Below, in pieces: positions 6,382-14,184 of a DNA stretch of 20,953 nt (position 1 is the stretch's first letter; each line of letters begins with the position of its first letter). Origin of the DNA: Spirosomataceae bacterium (GTDB lineage Bacteria; Bacteroidota; Bacteroidia; Cytophagales; Spirosomataceae); the NCBI GenBank assembly GCA_025455795.1, contig JALOLW010000045.1, positions 1-20,953 on the forward strand, in the 5' to 3' direction. The notes under the pieces were generated by a model, which was not told where the DNA came from, did not search any database, and saw only the letters and a program-made list of their open reading frames with translations. Made by a program: the position numbers and the translations under genes.

Positions 6382-7428
6382 CTATTTAAAAAAACGTTTG
6401 AGTCTCATGGCGGGCTGCTCGATATAATTCCAAGAAATCCAAGCAAGAGGTAAAACAATGATAAACGCCAATAAAGTAACTTGATAAGCGGGTGTTTGTT
6501 TTCCCAGCAAAGCAATAATGCTCTGTTGAACAGGAAATCCATAAATGTAAATGCCGTAGGAGAAATCACCGTAGTTGCCAAAAGAGTTGAACGGACTTTT
6601 CAAAAAAGCCAAGTATAAAACAATGTAGGAGAGGCTAAAATAGCGCACCCATACGATAGCAGACAACGGAATCAGTCCTGTTTCTGCCACTAAATATGTC
6701 ATCATCCACGCGGCAAAAAGAACCAAAGCCAATGTGCCTTTGAGCGGAACTTGGTTTCGATACACGTACATCAACATTCCCAACAGAAAATAAATGCCAA
6801 AATCTATGCTGTGGAAAACGTCCAGATGAATCACGGGAAGCGTGCGAGTAGCGTAAAAAAACGTAAAAAAAGTACAATAAACGACAAAAAACACCGAGAA
6901 AAGAGCAACAAACGTATTCCATCTGTTTTGAAAAAACCACACAATTATGACCAGAACGACATACATCGTAAATTCGTAAGCCAAAGTCCAGAGCGAGCCA
7001 TTGACGATAGAGAGAGGATTGCTAAGGAAAACCCCAGGGAGGTCACGGTGGGTAGGGGGGTAGAGTTTGAGATTGTCAAGAAAGTAGTAGGTTTGCGGGG
7101 TCGTGAAATAGTCGGTAAGACTTAGCGTCGTATTGAATGCGCCTACCCCTACAATACAAAAAATGAGGGCACCCAAAAGCCCAGGAAAAATCCGAACGAC
7201 TCGTTTCATCAAATAAGCATAAACAGAAGTGCTTTGGAGGCGGCTTTGCATAACGCAGTACCCACTAATGACAAAGAAAATACAAACGGCGATATGACCC
7301 GTTGGAAAAAGCCCTAAACTCAGTTTTTCAATCAAATCGGGGCGGCCAGTGAGCGGGTACGAATGTCCCACTATGACCAAAGAAGCTGCCAAAAAACGTA
7401 AAAAATGGAAGTTGTTCGAATGAAGCAT
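6382..7428 (-). CDS. Acyltransferase-3 family integral membrane protein
   Basis: A 348-residue protein from ATG 7428. A longer frame from a TTG at 7500 would start upstream of the -7 box at 7479-7486 and is rejected. Seen: about ten hydrophobic helices. The Acyl_transf_3 hallmarks are NNFHFLRFLAASLVIVGHS (His22), IAVCIFFVISGY, LMKRVVRIFPG (the R-x-x-R-I-F/Y-P motif) and NGSLWTLAYEF. Known: this family (OafA/YrhL type) moves acyl groups, usually acetyl, across the inner membrane onto sugars of exopolysaccharide, O-antigen or glycolipid. First gene of a likely four-gene operon with the M28 lipoprotein, the small lipoprotein and the PDZ hydrolase. The SGNH hydrolase gene just upstream could act on the same acyl groups; that link is inference. 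Confidence 0.93.
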   Translation of the reverse strand: MLHSNNFHFLRFLAASLVIVGHSYPLTGRPDLIEKLSLGLFPTGHIAVCIFFVISGYCVMQSRLQSTSVYAYLMKRVVRIFPGLLGALIFCIVGVGAFNTTLSLTDYFTTPQTYYFLDNLKLYPPTHRDLPGVFLSNPLSIVNGSLWTLAYEFTMYVVLVIIVWFFQNRWNTFVALFSVFFVVYCTFFTFFYATRTLPVIHLDVFHSIDFGIYFLLGMLMYVYRNQVPLKGTLALVLFAAWMMTYLVAETGLIPLSAIVWVRYFSLSYIVLYLAFLKSPFNSFGNYGDFSYGIYIYGFPVQQSIIALLGKQTPAYQVTLLAFIIVLPLAWISWNYIEQPAMRLKRFFK

Positions 7429-7452
7429 TAGATGCAGGGATATAAATGACAA

Positions 7453-7472
7453 TAGGACAAGTGAATGTCCTA
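7453..7472. promoter_or_regulatory. Perfect inverted repeat at the predicted acyltransferase transcript start
   Basis: TAGGACA (7453-7459) and TGTCCTA (7466-7472) are perfect 7-bp arms around a 6-nt loop. It lies directly after the -7 box on the - strand, so it is either a 5' hairpin of the mRNA or an operator. No U-run follows. Confidence 0.45.
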
Positions 7473-7478
7473 CTGTCG

Positions 7479-7486
7479 CAAATTTA
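7479..7486 (-). promoter_or_regulatory. TAnnTTTG -7 box for the acyltransferase operon
   Basis: The - strand reads TAAATTTG in the 75-bp gap between the SGNH hydrolase stop and ATG 7428. It predicts a start near 7473 and a leader of about 45 nt. A correctly spaced -33 TTG is not visible. Confidence 0.45.
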
Positions 7487-7503
7487 TAAACTTCCCCCAA
7501 ACT

Positions 7504-8490
7504 TTACTTGATTTTTTCATAAATCGCATCGGCGATGGCCTTCATGCCTTTGTCGCCGGGGTGATAAGCCACAGCCTCATTTTCAAAGAGACCATACGCG
7601 TAGTTGCTGCTGTCTTTGCCAAGTTCTATCAAATCTACCCAATCGTATCCGTTTTCGTCGGCCAGTTCTTTCAGAATTTTATTGGTGTTGGGGTAGCCTT
7701 GCCAAAATACACTCGTAATGACCACTCGGGCATTGGGATGTTGCTTGGCCATGTTGATAAACCGAGTCATAATAGCCTTGTACTGACTGCCTGGGATTTC
7801 CCAGTCTTTGTTGTTTTCTCCCAATCTCAAAACCACTAAATCGCTGGTTTTGAACAATTCACCGTAGATTTCTTGGGCGAAATTAAAATCATAGTTATTG
7901 AAATCATGCTCAATTCTGGCGGTAGGCATTATTTTGACTTTCGTATCGGGGCGTTTAGCCTGTAGATACCTCTCCAATACTGATTTGTAATCTTTATCGG
8001 GCGCGGATGCTGCCATACCCCAATCACCAAACCATTTGATAGGAGGGTGTGGGCCATGTTGGGTAAAACTATTTCCAATTAGCAATACTTGGTTATAGTA
8101 AATTTCCAAAGTTACTTTGGTTATCTCTGAAGTTTTATCTCCGATTCGATTTCTTACCAACAAATTCCCTGATTTTTTGAGTTTAGTGGAGGTTCCTTCG
8201 TTCCATTTGTTTTCGCCTTCCCACATATACTCGGTTACCATCTGGGTACTATTAGCCGCCTTATTATTGCTACCGTTGGGTACAATATTGATGTCGGTAT
8301 TGAATGGGTGTTGCCCACTTGGTAAGTTCAATTGTGGCTTTGGTACCACTACGGGGGGAGGTATCACCACTCCTTTTACTATTTGAGTAGTAGCAGGAAT
8401 GCACTTTTCGCAGTTTTGTGTTTGCCCAAAAAGGGAGAATGTCCCCAACATTCCGATACCCACCAACACGCTTTTGATTTGCTTCAACAT
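7504..8490 (-). CDS. Secreted SGNH/GDSL-type hydrolase (probable carbohydrate esterase)
   Basis: A 328-residue protein. Seen: signal peptide at about 1-22 (VGIGMLGTFSLFGQ), a Pro/Val-rich linker (VIPPPVVVPKP), and a small beta-rich domain at about 60-132. An SGNH core follows: block I VLLIGNSFTQHGP (Ser141), block III VLRLGENNKDW (Gly224-Glu-Asn226), and block V AYHPGDKGM (His310). The Asp expected three residues before the His is Val307, so the triad looks like a Ser-His dyad unless Glu305 substitutes. Known: secreted SGNH proteins often deacetylate polysaccharides. It lies 57 nt downstream of the last GH42-like paralogue on the same strand and may be cotranscribed; a TAAATTTG box also occurs at 8559-8566 inside the end of the upstream gene. 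Substrate is inferred from context only. Confidence 0.85.
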   Translation of the reverse strand: MLKQIKSVLVGIGMLGTFSLFGQTQNCEKCIPATTQIVKGVVIPPPVVVPKPQLNLPSGQHPFNTDINIVPNGSNNKAANSTQMVTEYMWEGENKWNEGTSTKLKKSGNLLVRNRIGDKTSEITKVTLEIYYNQVLLIGNSFTQHGPHPPIKWFGDWGMAASAPDKDYKSVLERYLQAKRPDTKVKIMPTARIEHDFNNYDFNFAQEIYGELFKTSDLVVLRLGENNKDWEIPGSQYKAIMTRFINMAKQHPNARVVITSVFWQGYPNTNKILKELADENGYDWVDLIELGKDSSNYAYGLFENEAVAYHPGDKGMKAIADAIYEKIK

Positions 8491-8547
8491 AGCCCTTTAA
8501 TGTTTGATATTTTACCTCAAATACCTATCAAATACCTTGCCAAATTA

Positions 8548-11500
8548 TTACTGCTTTACAAATTTAATGATAATTGGAGAGCTGTCTTCGGGTATAATTT
8601 TGATAAAATAAGTACCTGAACCCATTGTGTAAGGGGCAGTAGCAAGATATACTACGTTGCTGGCAACGTTTATGTGAGTAGGATGGACGTTCAGTATTTT
8701 TCCAAAAGTGGAGACAATTTGGAAAGTAAGTTTTTGGTTTACAAACGTTGCAGGAAGCATCAAACTCAGCACGTCGGTGGTTGGATTGGGATAGGCACTC
8801 CATTCTTGAAGTGGCTGTGAGGGCTGTACCTTAAACTGGATTCGAGCCGTGCTGACTTGTATGGAGTCGTTGAAAGCCGTAGCGAACAGTGTGTAATCTC
8901 CCGCAATAGGCGCGAAACCCTCTTCCTCGTCAAAAAGTGTGTAAGGAAAACGAGTGGCGGTGAGGCTTTTTTGAAACGGACCACTCAGCTCGAAGCGCAC
9001 TTGCTTGATGGGCGCGTCACAAAACGCATAAATCGTGATTCTTTCGGGCAAAGAAGCCTCTGTCCAAGTGTCGTTGTTGTTGAGTGCGCCGAGGATTTGT
9101 CGGGTCCCAATTTTACCCGCTTTGATAACCTGAAAACTAAGTTGGGCGGGGCGAACCACAATCGTAAAGGAGGTACTGGTACCAGTTTCGTCGTCGTCTA
9201 TGGCACGGATTGTCACCGTGAAAGTACCTGGTTGAGTTGCTAATCCTGTCATTTCGTTGCCTTTGACGGTCAGCCAAGAAGGTAAGTTTGGAAACTCCAA
9301 TCTATCCACATAACCATTGGTATCGAAAAAGAGCGAATCGGGTATTTTGTACGAAAACCGTTGGGTAACAAACAATTGGGCATCTGGGATTCTGAAACGT
9401 GCTACGGGTGGTTGATTGAGATTGGCACGGGTATCTACCACAATCGTAAAGGGGGTTTCGACCCAATCGCCACTGTCGTCGTAGGCACGGATTCGGATGC
9501 GGTAAGTGGTGAGCTGGGTAGGAGTACCTGTCAGTTCAAATCCATTGAAAGACAACCAAGCGGGTAGCCCGAGTGCTTCGAGACGGGCGATTTGGCCGTC
9601 GGGGTCGGCAAAAATAGCGGGGGATATTCGAAAGCGAAAGGCTTTGTTTTGCGCAATGACTTTTTCGGGCAAAAGTTGTCTAACTACGGGCAATCGGTTG
9701 AGAACCTTGACGTTGAAGGTAGTTTCGACGGTGGCACTGTCGTCGTCTAACGCCCTCAGTGTAATCGGAAATGTGCCTTTTTCTTGCGGGAAAGCTGAGA
9801 ACTCTTTGCCCGTATAGGTCATCCACGGGCGCAGGCCACGCGCCTCAGTACGGACAATGACACCGTCGGGGTCGTCGAAAATCATCCCTGGGAATTGATA
9901 AAAAATATGCTGTTCATAATAGGTTTCAAAGTTGGGGATTGTTCTGATAACGACTGGTTTAACGTTCAAATTGACCACTTTGAGATTGAAACTTGCCTGT
10001 ACACTCGCGCCTTCGTTGTCGGTGGCACGAAGTGTGATTTTGTTGTCGCCGAGTAAGTCAGGAACAGTGCCGGAGAAAGTGCCATTGTTGAAGTTGAGCC
10101 ACGACGGTTTTTCGAGGACTTCTATCTTGACAATTTCACCATCGGGGTCTATAAATACATCTTTGGGAAGAGCATAGGTGTACATTTTGCGGGGCTTACT
10201 TGCACGTTCCGTAAGCGGCGTATTGACAATGGGCGGAACGTTGGTCGTGAGTGGCTTCCAATATTCATCGGAGAGTATATCTTCTACGAGTTGGACATTG
10301 ACGGGCTGGGGGTTATTGCCTACTCTGTTACGCCAGGTTTTCTCGATTTTGGTGAAAGCAGAGTCCAGCACTTCTGTCACGGTGTAAGACATGCTCAATC
10401 GGGGAGTGATGGGGGTCAGTGGGCGGTCTATCCAGCGGTTAGCTACATTTCTCAAAATTTCCATTGATTTGGTATCTGGGCCACTAAGTACCAACGATAC
10501 CACCTTACAACCGTGTTCAAAACACTCATCAAACTGCCTGATTAAAATATCTTTCGGGGTTTGAGGGGTATAAAAAACTTCGTTAATAAGCCATTTGTTG
10601 TCGCTGTTTGAACGCAATACGTCTGTTATCCATCGGTGATTGTCGTAGGGGTCGTTGTGTACTTCTACGCCGTCTGCTTGCTTGTTTAGATCTTTGAAGG
10701 CCACTTTTGTCATCAAAATAGAGATATCGGAAGTGACCGTACCAAATTGATTTATCACTTTGTAATTGGGATTGACCTGCTTGATGGCATTGGCGGCTTG
10801 GTCGGCGTAGTTCTTTAATTGCGAATGTAAAAACAAATACCAGTCTTTACCCGCCCGTTTTCGGAAAGCAGGAAAAGGCGTGTAGGAAGTCGGGGGGGGT
10901 AAAAGTTCGTTGAAAGAGGTAAACTTGGTTTTCCACTGATAATTGAGCTTGTTGATAAATTTATATTTGCTCTCAGCCCACGCTCTAAAAGCCAGAATAG
11001 AAGGTGCAGAATAATCAAAAGAGGCGAGGTATTTGTCGGCATCAAATTGAGTATCGTGCGGAAACCCCAATTCTTGGGTACTTAGATTGCCCACGGATGC
11101 AAACAAAATCGTGCCATTGTTTTGATAATGGTTGTAGCGTTGGCATACTTCTTTGATAAAATTGAGGGATTTGGCTACGGTAGGTTGATGCGAAAAACTA
11201 AAACAAGTTCGTTGATAAACCCCAACCATTGGGCGATTTAAGTCGTCTTTCATGGTCTCTTGGTCAGTCCAAAACCCATCCAGGCGGTAGTTGAGCCTCC
11301 CCACTACGATACGGAGGCCGATTTTGGCGTTGGCTTTGGCAATGTACTCAATTTGACGGTCAAATTTACGCCAATCGGGCGCTGAAGTAGCGGTTTTATA
11401 GACCTCGTCCCACTGAATAGTGATGATTACAAAATTGGCACCGTTGCGCAGAGCCTCCTCAATCACCTCCATTCCCGCGTCGGGATTAGGGTCAAGGTTG

Positions 11501-11613
11501 AGCTGTATAAGACCTACGTATCGCTTATTGTCAGTTTGACTTGTGGCGTTGGCACAAGCAAGCAGCAGCCCCAACGATAACATGAGTAGTGTATAGATTT
11601 TCTGATAATTCAT
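8548..11613 (-). CDS. T9SS-exported GH42-like protein, paralogue A (4 CADG repeats)
   Basis: A 1021-residue protein. Seen: signal sequence at 1-25; LLLAC at residues 17-20+ could also be read as a lipobox. A TIM-barrel-like domain at about 30-455 has FVIITIQWDEVY, WRKFDRQIEYIAKANAKIGL, STQELGF (Glu181) and WLINEVF (Glu345). The two Glu sites fit the acid/base and nucleophile positions of clan GH-A, and FDYSAPSILAFRAW resembles the GH42 segment after the first Glu. Four CADG/Ig-like repeats cover about 459-835, each with FxDPDG and a 'GTFxxTxRAxDD' end. A shared beta-domain (LSFQVIKAGKIG onward) covers about 836-935. The C-terminal sorting domain begins EWSAYPNPTTDVLSL. Start ATG overlaps the stop of paralogue B (ATGA). 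Probably cell-surface or secreted; the sugar cleaved is unknown. Confidence 0.9.
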   Translation of the reverse strand: MNYQKIYTLLMLSLGLLLACANATSQTDNKRYVGLIQLNLDPNPDAGMEVIEEALRNGANFVIITIQWDEVYKTATSAPDWRKFDRQIEYIAKANAKIGLRIVVGRLNYRLDGFWTDQETMKDDLNRPMVGVYQRTCFSFSHQPTVAKSLNFIKEVCQRYNHYQNNGTILFASVGNLSTQELGFPHDTQFDADKYLASFDYSAPSILAFRAWAESKYKFINKLNYQWKTKFTSFNELLPPPTSYTPFPAFRKRAGKDWYLFLHSQLKNYADQAANAIKQVNPNYKVINQFGTVTSDISILMTKVAFKDLNKQADGVEVHNDPYDNHRWITDVLRSNSDNKWLINEVFYTPQTPKDILIRQFDECFEHGCKVVSLVLSGPDTKSMEILRNVANRWIDRPLTPITPRLSMSYTVTEVLDSAFTKIEKTWRNRVGNNPQPVNVQLVEDILSDEYWKPLTTNVPPIVNTPLTERASKPRKMYTYALPKDVFIDPDGEIVKIEVLEKPSWLNFNNGTFSGTVPDLLGDNKITLRATDNEGASVQASFNLKVVNLNVKPVVIRTIPNFETYYEQHIFYQFPGMIFDDPDGVIVRTEARGLRPWMTYTGKEFSAFPQEKGTFPITLRALDDDSATVETTFNVKVLNRLPVVRQLLPEKVIAQNKAFRFRISPAIFADPDGQIARLEALGLPAWLSFNGFELTGTPTQLTTYRIRIRAYDDSGDWVETPFTIVVDTRANLNQPPVARFRIPDAQLFVTQRFSYKIPDSLFFDTNGYVDRLEFPNLPSWLTVKGNEMTGLATQPGTFTVTIRAIDDDETGTSTSFTIVVRPAQLSFQVIKAGKIGTRQILGALNNNDTWTEASLPERITIYAFCDAPIKQVRFELSGPFQKSLTATRFPYTLFDEEEGFAPIAGDYTLFATAFNDSIQVSTARIQFKVQPSQPLQEWSAYPNPTTDVLSLMLPATFVNQKLTFQIVSTFGKILNVHPTHINVASNVVYLATAPYTMGSGTYFIKIIPEDSSPIIIKFVKQ

Positions 11614-14156
11614 GGGGTTTTAATTACTTTTACAGTCTTTTCAAGGCCATCTTCGCTGTTTATTTTGAGCATATAAAGTCCCCCGTTTGGGCTGATATTT
11701 CTCAGGTCAAGCGTAAGGAATTGGTTCGTCAATGCCGCTGGTGTGGTGATGGTAGAGAGCCACTGTCCATTTGTGGAAGTAATGACCGCGTTTTTGAATT
11801 GTACCTGAGTAGGTAGTTTGATACTCACAAATTCTCTGGTTGGATTTGGAAACACGCTCCAGTCACTTATCTCAACGGGTTGTTGAGTTGTAGGATCGGT
11901 GGGCGTAATGCTAAAAGGGTACGTCACTGAAGCGATAAGTTCTTTACGAAAATACGCATTGGCTTTGAGCAGATAAGAACCTGTGGTTGCAGGAAAGCCA
12001 TTGTCGCCGTTGAAAAGCGCAAATGGGGAAGTAGTAGGCCGTGCGGATTGTAGATATGGCCCTGTCAATGTGAGTTCAAAGGCGTCAAATATAGCATCGC
12101 AGTTAGCGTGTACGTTGAGGCTTTTCGGCAGTTGATGACTCAGTAATACGTCATTTTGACTTAGGCGTTTCAACAAAAACCGTTCGCCTGGCTTACCTCC
12201 TTGTATCAAATCAAGGCTAATGTTGGGGTAATTGACCACGATTCGAAATGTTGCCTGAACAGAGGCGTTTTCGTCGTCCACCGCGCGGAGAGTAATCGGA
12301 AACGTCCCTACATTTTCGGCGATTCCTCGGATTTCACCCTTGCTGTATTTTGCCCAAGAGGGTAGTCCTAAAACTTCTATTTGACTGATAAATCCGTCGG
12401 AATCATCAAAAATATCGTTGGGGATAGACAGAATAAATGGTTGTTTATAAACTCCCAGCGCGTCGGATGGCTTGTTTTTGAGCGTAGGAGGAGCATTGAG
12501 CCGCCCTTCGGCATCTACTACGATTTCAAAACTCGCCTCAACGACTGCTCCGTCGTCGTCGGTAGCACGGATTAGCAACCGAAACGTCCCCGTGTTGGGA
12601 GGCATTCCAGCAAATGTGTTGTTGCTGAATGTGAGCCACTTGGGCAGATTAAATGCTTCAATTTTGCTAATAATACCATCGGGGTCTTTGAATACTTCGC
12701 TGTTGATGGTATAACGAAAAGGGGCTAAAACTTTGATGGTTTTAGTAGGAATGGCATTTTTCAAAACGGGCGGTTGATTGATAGAGCCTTTAAGTGTATC
12801 ACTGAGCAAATCCTCCACTACCTTGATGTCAACGGGCTGCCTACTCGCGGCCCCTCCTGCTCTGCTGAGCCACTCCCCGTAAATGCCACCGCTAAAATAG
12901 CCAAACTCTAGCACTCTCGATAAGGCATAACTCATAAATGCTTTGGGAACAACGGGAGTGTAGGGGGTTTGAAGCCACTTGGTAATGGATTTTTGAAGTA
13001 CAGGACGGACGTGTTCGAGCGTGTTGGGAGTTCCAATGACGACACTTATCCAGTGCGTGCCATTGGCAAAATTTTCGTCTATTTGTTTGGCCAGTGCTTC
13101 AACGGGGTACTTGGTATCTGGAAAGACTTCATTGAGAATGAGCTGGTCTGGGCGAAGGTTACTCCGCAAAATGTCGGTAGAAAAATGATGATCGTAAAAA
13201 ACGTCATTGTTGATTTTGACGCCGTCGGTGCTGGTGCTCAAATCTTTGAAACTGATGCTCCCGCAAACGTTGCTCAAGTGGTCAAAAACAGACCCAAAAT
13301 CCAACACAACTCGGTAAGAGCTGTTGATGGATTTGATGGTTTGAGTACTTTGCTCCACAAATTGCTTAAAGATAGCGTGTTTGAACACGTACCAGTCTAT
13401 GCCAGCTTGTCCCCAAAACACTTGGTCGCGGTTTTTGAGTGACTTAGGCGGAACTACCTGCTCAAAATTCTCGTATTCGGTTTGCCAAAAAGCGTTGAGT
13501 CGGGCAATTTTTTTGTATTTTCTATTGAGCCATATCCTGAACTCCTGCTGCATGGGAGTCGAGTAGTCAAACACCGTGGAGTAGCTGTTACCATCAGGCG
13601 AGTTTTCGTGATAGTAACCAGTTTCTTGGGTGGGAGTAGTTGATACCCCCACCCAACTGATCAATCCCTGTTTTTGGAGGTGATTGTAGCGTTCGCAGAC
13701 TTCTTTTACAAATCCGAGGGCCTTGTTGACCGACGGGCGATGGGCATAACTAAAATAGGTGCTTTGATAGCCCGCTTTTAGTGGTTTTCCTTGTTGGTCG
13801 TGTTGGCAATGTTCACGCTCCCAGTAGCCTTGTATTCGACTTTCACCTCTGCTCAAAAGGATTCGTATGGCTATTTTAGCCCCTAATTTTTGGGCCAATT
13901 CAATTTGTCGGTCGAATTTACGCCAGTCGGCAGTATTGGAAGCATTGGGATAAACCATGTCCCAGTGAATAGTGAGATGGACGGCGTTGCAACCTGCTTT
14001 AACACCGCCTTCGAGTAAATCTAAGTCAGCGTCCAAACTTCGATTGAGGTTAAGAAGCATGACCGCTAACTGTCTTTGTTGGGCGTGGGCTGAATAAAAA
14101 CAAACAGAAATAGATGTAATTCCCACCAATATAAAACGTAACACCCCCCTCATCAT
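11610..14156 (-). CDS. T9SS-exported GH42-like protein, paralogue B (2 CADG repeats)
   Basis: An 848-residue protein, the shortest of the three. Seen: signal peptide at about 1-25 (ISVCFYSAHAQQ). The GH42-like barrel at about 28-455 has HLTIHWDMVYP, WRKFDRQIELAQKLGAKIAI, TPTQETGYYHE (Glu178) and LILNEVFPD (Glu343). FDYSTPMQQEFRIWLNRKY and LNAFWQTEYENF are close to the 'FRxWL...LNxAWxT' stretch of GH42. Two CADG repeats lie at about 461-645, then the shared beta-domain (ISLDLIQGGKPG, LTGPYLQSARPTTSPFALF), then the T9SS tail DWSVFPNPTREFVSIKLP. It lies 28 nt after paralogue C and its TGA overlaps the ATG of paralogue A, so the three are most likely translated from one mRNA. No promoter of its own is seen. 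Confidence 0.9.
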   Translation of the reverse strand: MMRGVLRFILVGITSISVCFYSAHAQQRQLAVMLLNLNRSLDADLDLLEGGVKAGCNAVHLTIHWDMVYPNASNTADWRKFDRQIELAQKLGAKIAIRILLSRGESRIQGYWEREHCQHDQQGKPLKAGYQSTYFSYAHRPSVNKALGFVKEVCERYNHLQKQGLISWVGVSTTPTQETGYYHENSPDGNSYSTVFDYSTPMQQEFRIWLNRKYKKIARLNAFWQTEYENFEQVVPPKSLKNRDQVFWGQAGIDWYVFKHAIFKQFVEQSTQTIKSINSSYRVVLDFGSVFDHLSNVCGSISFKDLSTSTDGVKINNDVFYDHHFSTDILRSNLRPDQLILNEVFPDTKYPVEALAKQIDENFANGTHWISVVIGTPNTLEHVRPVLQKSITKWLQTPYTPVVPKAFMSYALSRVLEFGYFSGGIYGEWLSRAGGAASRQPVDIKVVEDLLSDTLKGSINQPPVLKNAIPTKTIKVLAPFRYTINSEVFKDPDGIISKIEAFNLPKWLTFSNNTFAGMPPNTGTFRLLIRATDDDGAVVEASFEIVVDAEGRLNAPPTLKNKPSDALGVYKQPFILSIPNDIFDDSDGFISQIEVLGLPSWAKYSKGEIRGIAENVGTFPITLRAVDDENASVQATFRIVVNYPNISLDLIQGGKPGERFLLKRLSQNDVLLSHQLPKSLNVHANCDAIFDAFELTLTGPYLQSARPTTSPFALFNGDNGFPATTGSYLLKANAYFRKELIASVTYPFSITPTDPTTQQPVEISDWSVFPNPTREFVSIKLPTQVQFKNAVITSTNGQWLSTITTPAALTNQFLTLDLRNISPNGGLYMLKINSEDGLEKTVKVIKTP

Positions 14157-14184
14157 CGGATAATATTGTTTGATTACTTTTTAT

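Noticed and set aside
7429..7500. TTG start at 7500 for the acyltransferase
   Set aside because: It precedes the -7 box at 7479-7486, and family homology starts at the ATG at 7428.
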